From: Clostridia bacterium
Lineage (GTDB): Bacteria > Bacillota_A > Clostridia > Christensenellales > UBA1242
DNA: 8,681 bases
Direction: 5' to 3'
Assembly (NCBI GenBank): GCA_017454425.1
Contig: JAFTCZ010000042.1
Location: 1 to 8,681 of the forward strand
Shown here: positions 8,079 to 8,681 of the stretch, piece by piece
How the letters are laid out: every line of letters begins with the position of its first letter
How positions within the stretch are numbered: position 1 is the stretch's first letter
The notes under the pieces: model-generated
Told to the model about the DNA's origin: nothing
Databases searched by the model: none
The model's input: the letters and a program-made list of their open reading frames with translations, nothing else
Translations under genes and position numbers: made by a program

Positions 8079-8103
8079 AAGAATGTATTATAAATACATT
8101 CTT
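8079..8103 (-). promoter_or_regulatory. 10-bp perfect hairpin near the 5' end of the gyrB mRNA
   Basis: On the transcript AAGAATGTAT pairs perfectly with ATACATTCTT around the loop TTATA. It begins about 5 nt after the predicted transcription start (near 8108) and ends about 38 nt before the ATG. It is followed by TTGG rather than a T-run, so it is not a clear terminator. It may stabilise the mRNA, act in an unknown leader control, or be a palindromic operator in the DNA. Confidence 0.55.
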
Positions 8104-8114
8104 AATACCCCAAA

Positions 8115-8123
8115 ATTATATCA
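8115..8123 (-). promoter_or_regulatory. gyrBA promoter, extended -10
   Basis: The minus strand reads TGATATAAT (8123-8115), a perfect extended -10. No good -35 is seen at 17 bp, where the arm of the recF terminator lies. The expected start is a G near 8108, giving a leader of about 68 nt. Confidence 0.7.
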
Positions 8124-8130
8124 TAAAACA

Positions 8131-8163
8131 AAAAAAATGGATAGTGTTTTTACCCATTTTTTT
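8131..8163 (-). terminator. recF terminator upstream of the gyrB promoter
   Basis: Positions 8152-8163 pair with 8131-8142 (12 bp including one G-U) around a 9-nt loop. Read leftward, the second arm ends in a run of eight T, as expected for an intrinsic terminator about 40 bp after recF. The reverse arm also has a T-run, so it may work both ways. The T-run reaches into the gyrB -35 region. Confidence 0.75.
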
Positions 8164-8203
8164 GCTGGTTTTTGGGGTGTTTTTGATTATTTTTGATATT
8201 TTG

Positions 8204-8681
8204 TTAAGAGTTTGTTATTTTGGGTGTAATTTGACCATTTTTTACATCAAAAATTTGCCCTGTAAGGCGCATATTCCACTCGGTGCAAGTAACAATTGTT
8301 TGAAAGTTTTGACAATACTTAAGAAGTGCGTTTTTTCGTTCGTTATCAAGTTCTCCTAGTACATCATCAAGAAGCATAACAGGAGGCTCACTATATTCGT
8401 TTTTTAACACTTCATGCTCGGCTAATTTCATAGACAAAACAGCTGTTCGTTGTTGACCTTGACTTCCACTTTTTTTTAGGTTTATTGTTTTTGTTATTTT
8501 ATTATTTTCGAGATAATTTAGATGTATATTTAGGTCATCGTTTTGACAACCAAAAGAAGTATATTCTAATATCTTATCTCTTTCAAAATTTTGTTTCATT
8601 TTTTGTAAGTAGTATGCAACCATATTATCAAAATTAATACTATGCACATCTTCAAAACATGATGAATATTTTATATCCAAA
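8204..8681 (-). CDS. recF: DNA replication and repair protein RecF, C-terminal part (5' end outside window)
   Basis: RecF is an SMC-like ATPase that, with RecO and RecR, helps load RecA at single-strand gaps. The last 158-159 codons are visible, about 40-45% of a typical protein of around 370 aa. The frame is open to the edge, so a TTG at 8680 is not a real start. The ABC signature appears as SGSQGQQRTAVLSMKLAE, followed by the Walker B and D-loop PPVMLLDDVLGELDNER, where the second Asp of LLDD is followed by V-L-G-E-L-D as is usual in RecF. The end IVTCTEWNMRLTGQIFDVKNGQI corresponds to the family's terminal strand region. The upstream half with Walker A is outside the window. It ends in TAA, then its own terminator, so gyrB is transcribed separately although it is the next gene on the same strand. 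Confidence 0.93.
   Translation of the reverse strand, partial: LDIKYSSCFEDVHSINFDNMVAYYLQKMKQNFERDKILEYTSFGCQNDDLNIHLNYLENNKITKTINLKKSGSQGQQRTAVLSMKLAEHEVLKNEYSEPPVMLLDDVLGELDNERKNALLKYCQNFQTIVTCTEWNMRLTGQIFDVKNGQITPKITNS

Noticed and set aside
8640..8648. DnaA-box-like CTATGCACA in recF as a functional site
   Set aside because: It lies in a coding region, has one mismatch, and encodes ordinary recF residues; likely chance. It is kept only as a note in the DnaA finding.

Overview
The window is a compact, AT-rich stretch of bacterial chromosome built around replication genes. It holds dnaN (sliding clamp), gyrA, gyrB and the 3' end of recF, with three poorly characterised genes on the left. 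The low G+C, AGGAG-type ribosome binding sites, consensus sigma-A-like promoters, short U-rich terminators and a recF-gyrB-gyrA cluster point to a low-GC Gram-positive (Firmicutes/Bacillota, perhaps an uncultured clostridial lineage). All seven genes end in TAA, and the reading frames fit the standard code. The genus cannot be named from the sequence alone.

Layout, left to right. Positions 1-411 (+) are the C-terminal end of a protein with an RNSVVH motif, as in HEPN-type RNases. It converges, over a shared bidirectional terminator, on an unrecognised 254-aa protein (486-1250, -). Upstream of that is an unrecognised protein of about 120 aa (1352-1714, -), whose extended -10 element lies so close to its ATG that the mRNA is probably leaderless. 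A 230-bp divergent region carries phased T-tracts and the dnaN promoter, followed by dnaN (1945-3048, +). A 226-bp convergent spacer holds two hairpin terminators and a cluster of repeated TGCATARTAYT-like motifs. Then come gyrA (3275-6118, -) and gyrB (6133-8040, -) as a tight operon transcribed leftward, and recF (8204-8681, -, 5' end outside the window).

RecF loads recombination factors at gaps, DnaN tethers the replicative polymerase, and GyrA2GyrB2 removes positive supercoils ahead of the fork. In many Firmicutes these genes lie on one strand as dnaA-dnaN-(yaaA)-recF-gyrB-gyrA. Here dnaN lies beyond gyrA and points the opposite way, so it has been relocated or inverted. Related short motifs, including a 14-bp inverted repeat with one mismatch and an exact 17-bp direct repeat, flank dnaN or lie just beyond it. 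One of them matches the relaxed DnaA-box consensus.

I see no complete new multi-gene system. The items most worth checking are the dnaN rearrangement with its repeats, the partial HEPN-like gene, the probable leaderless gene, and the enlarged acidic GyrA.
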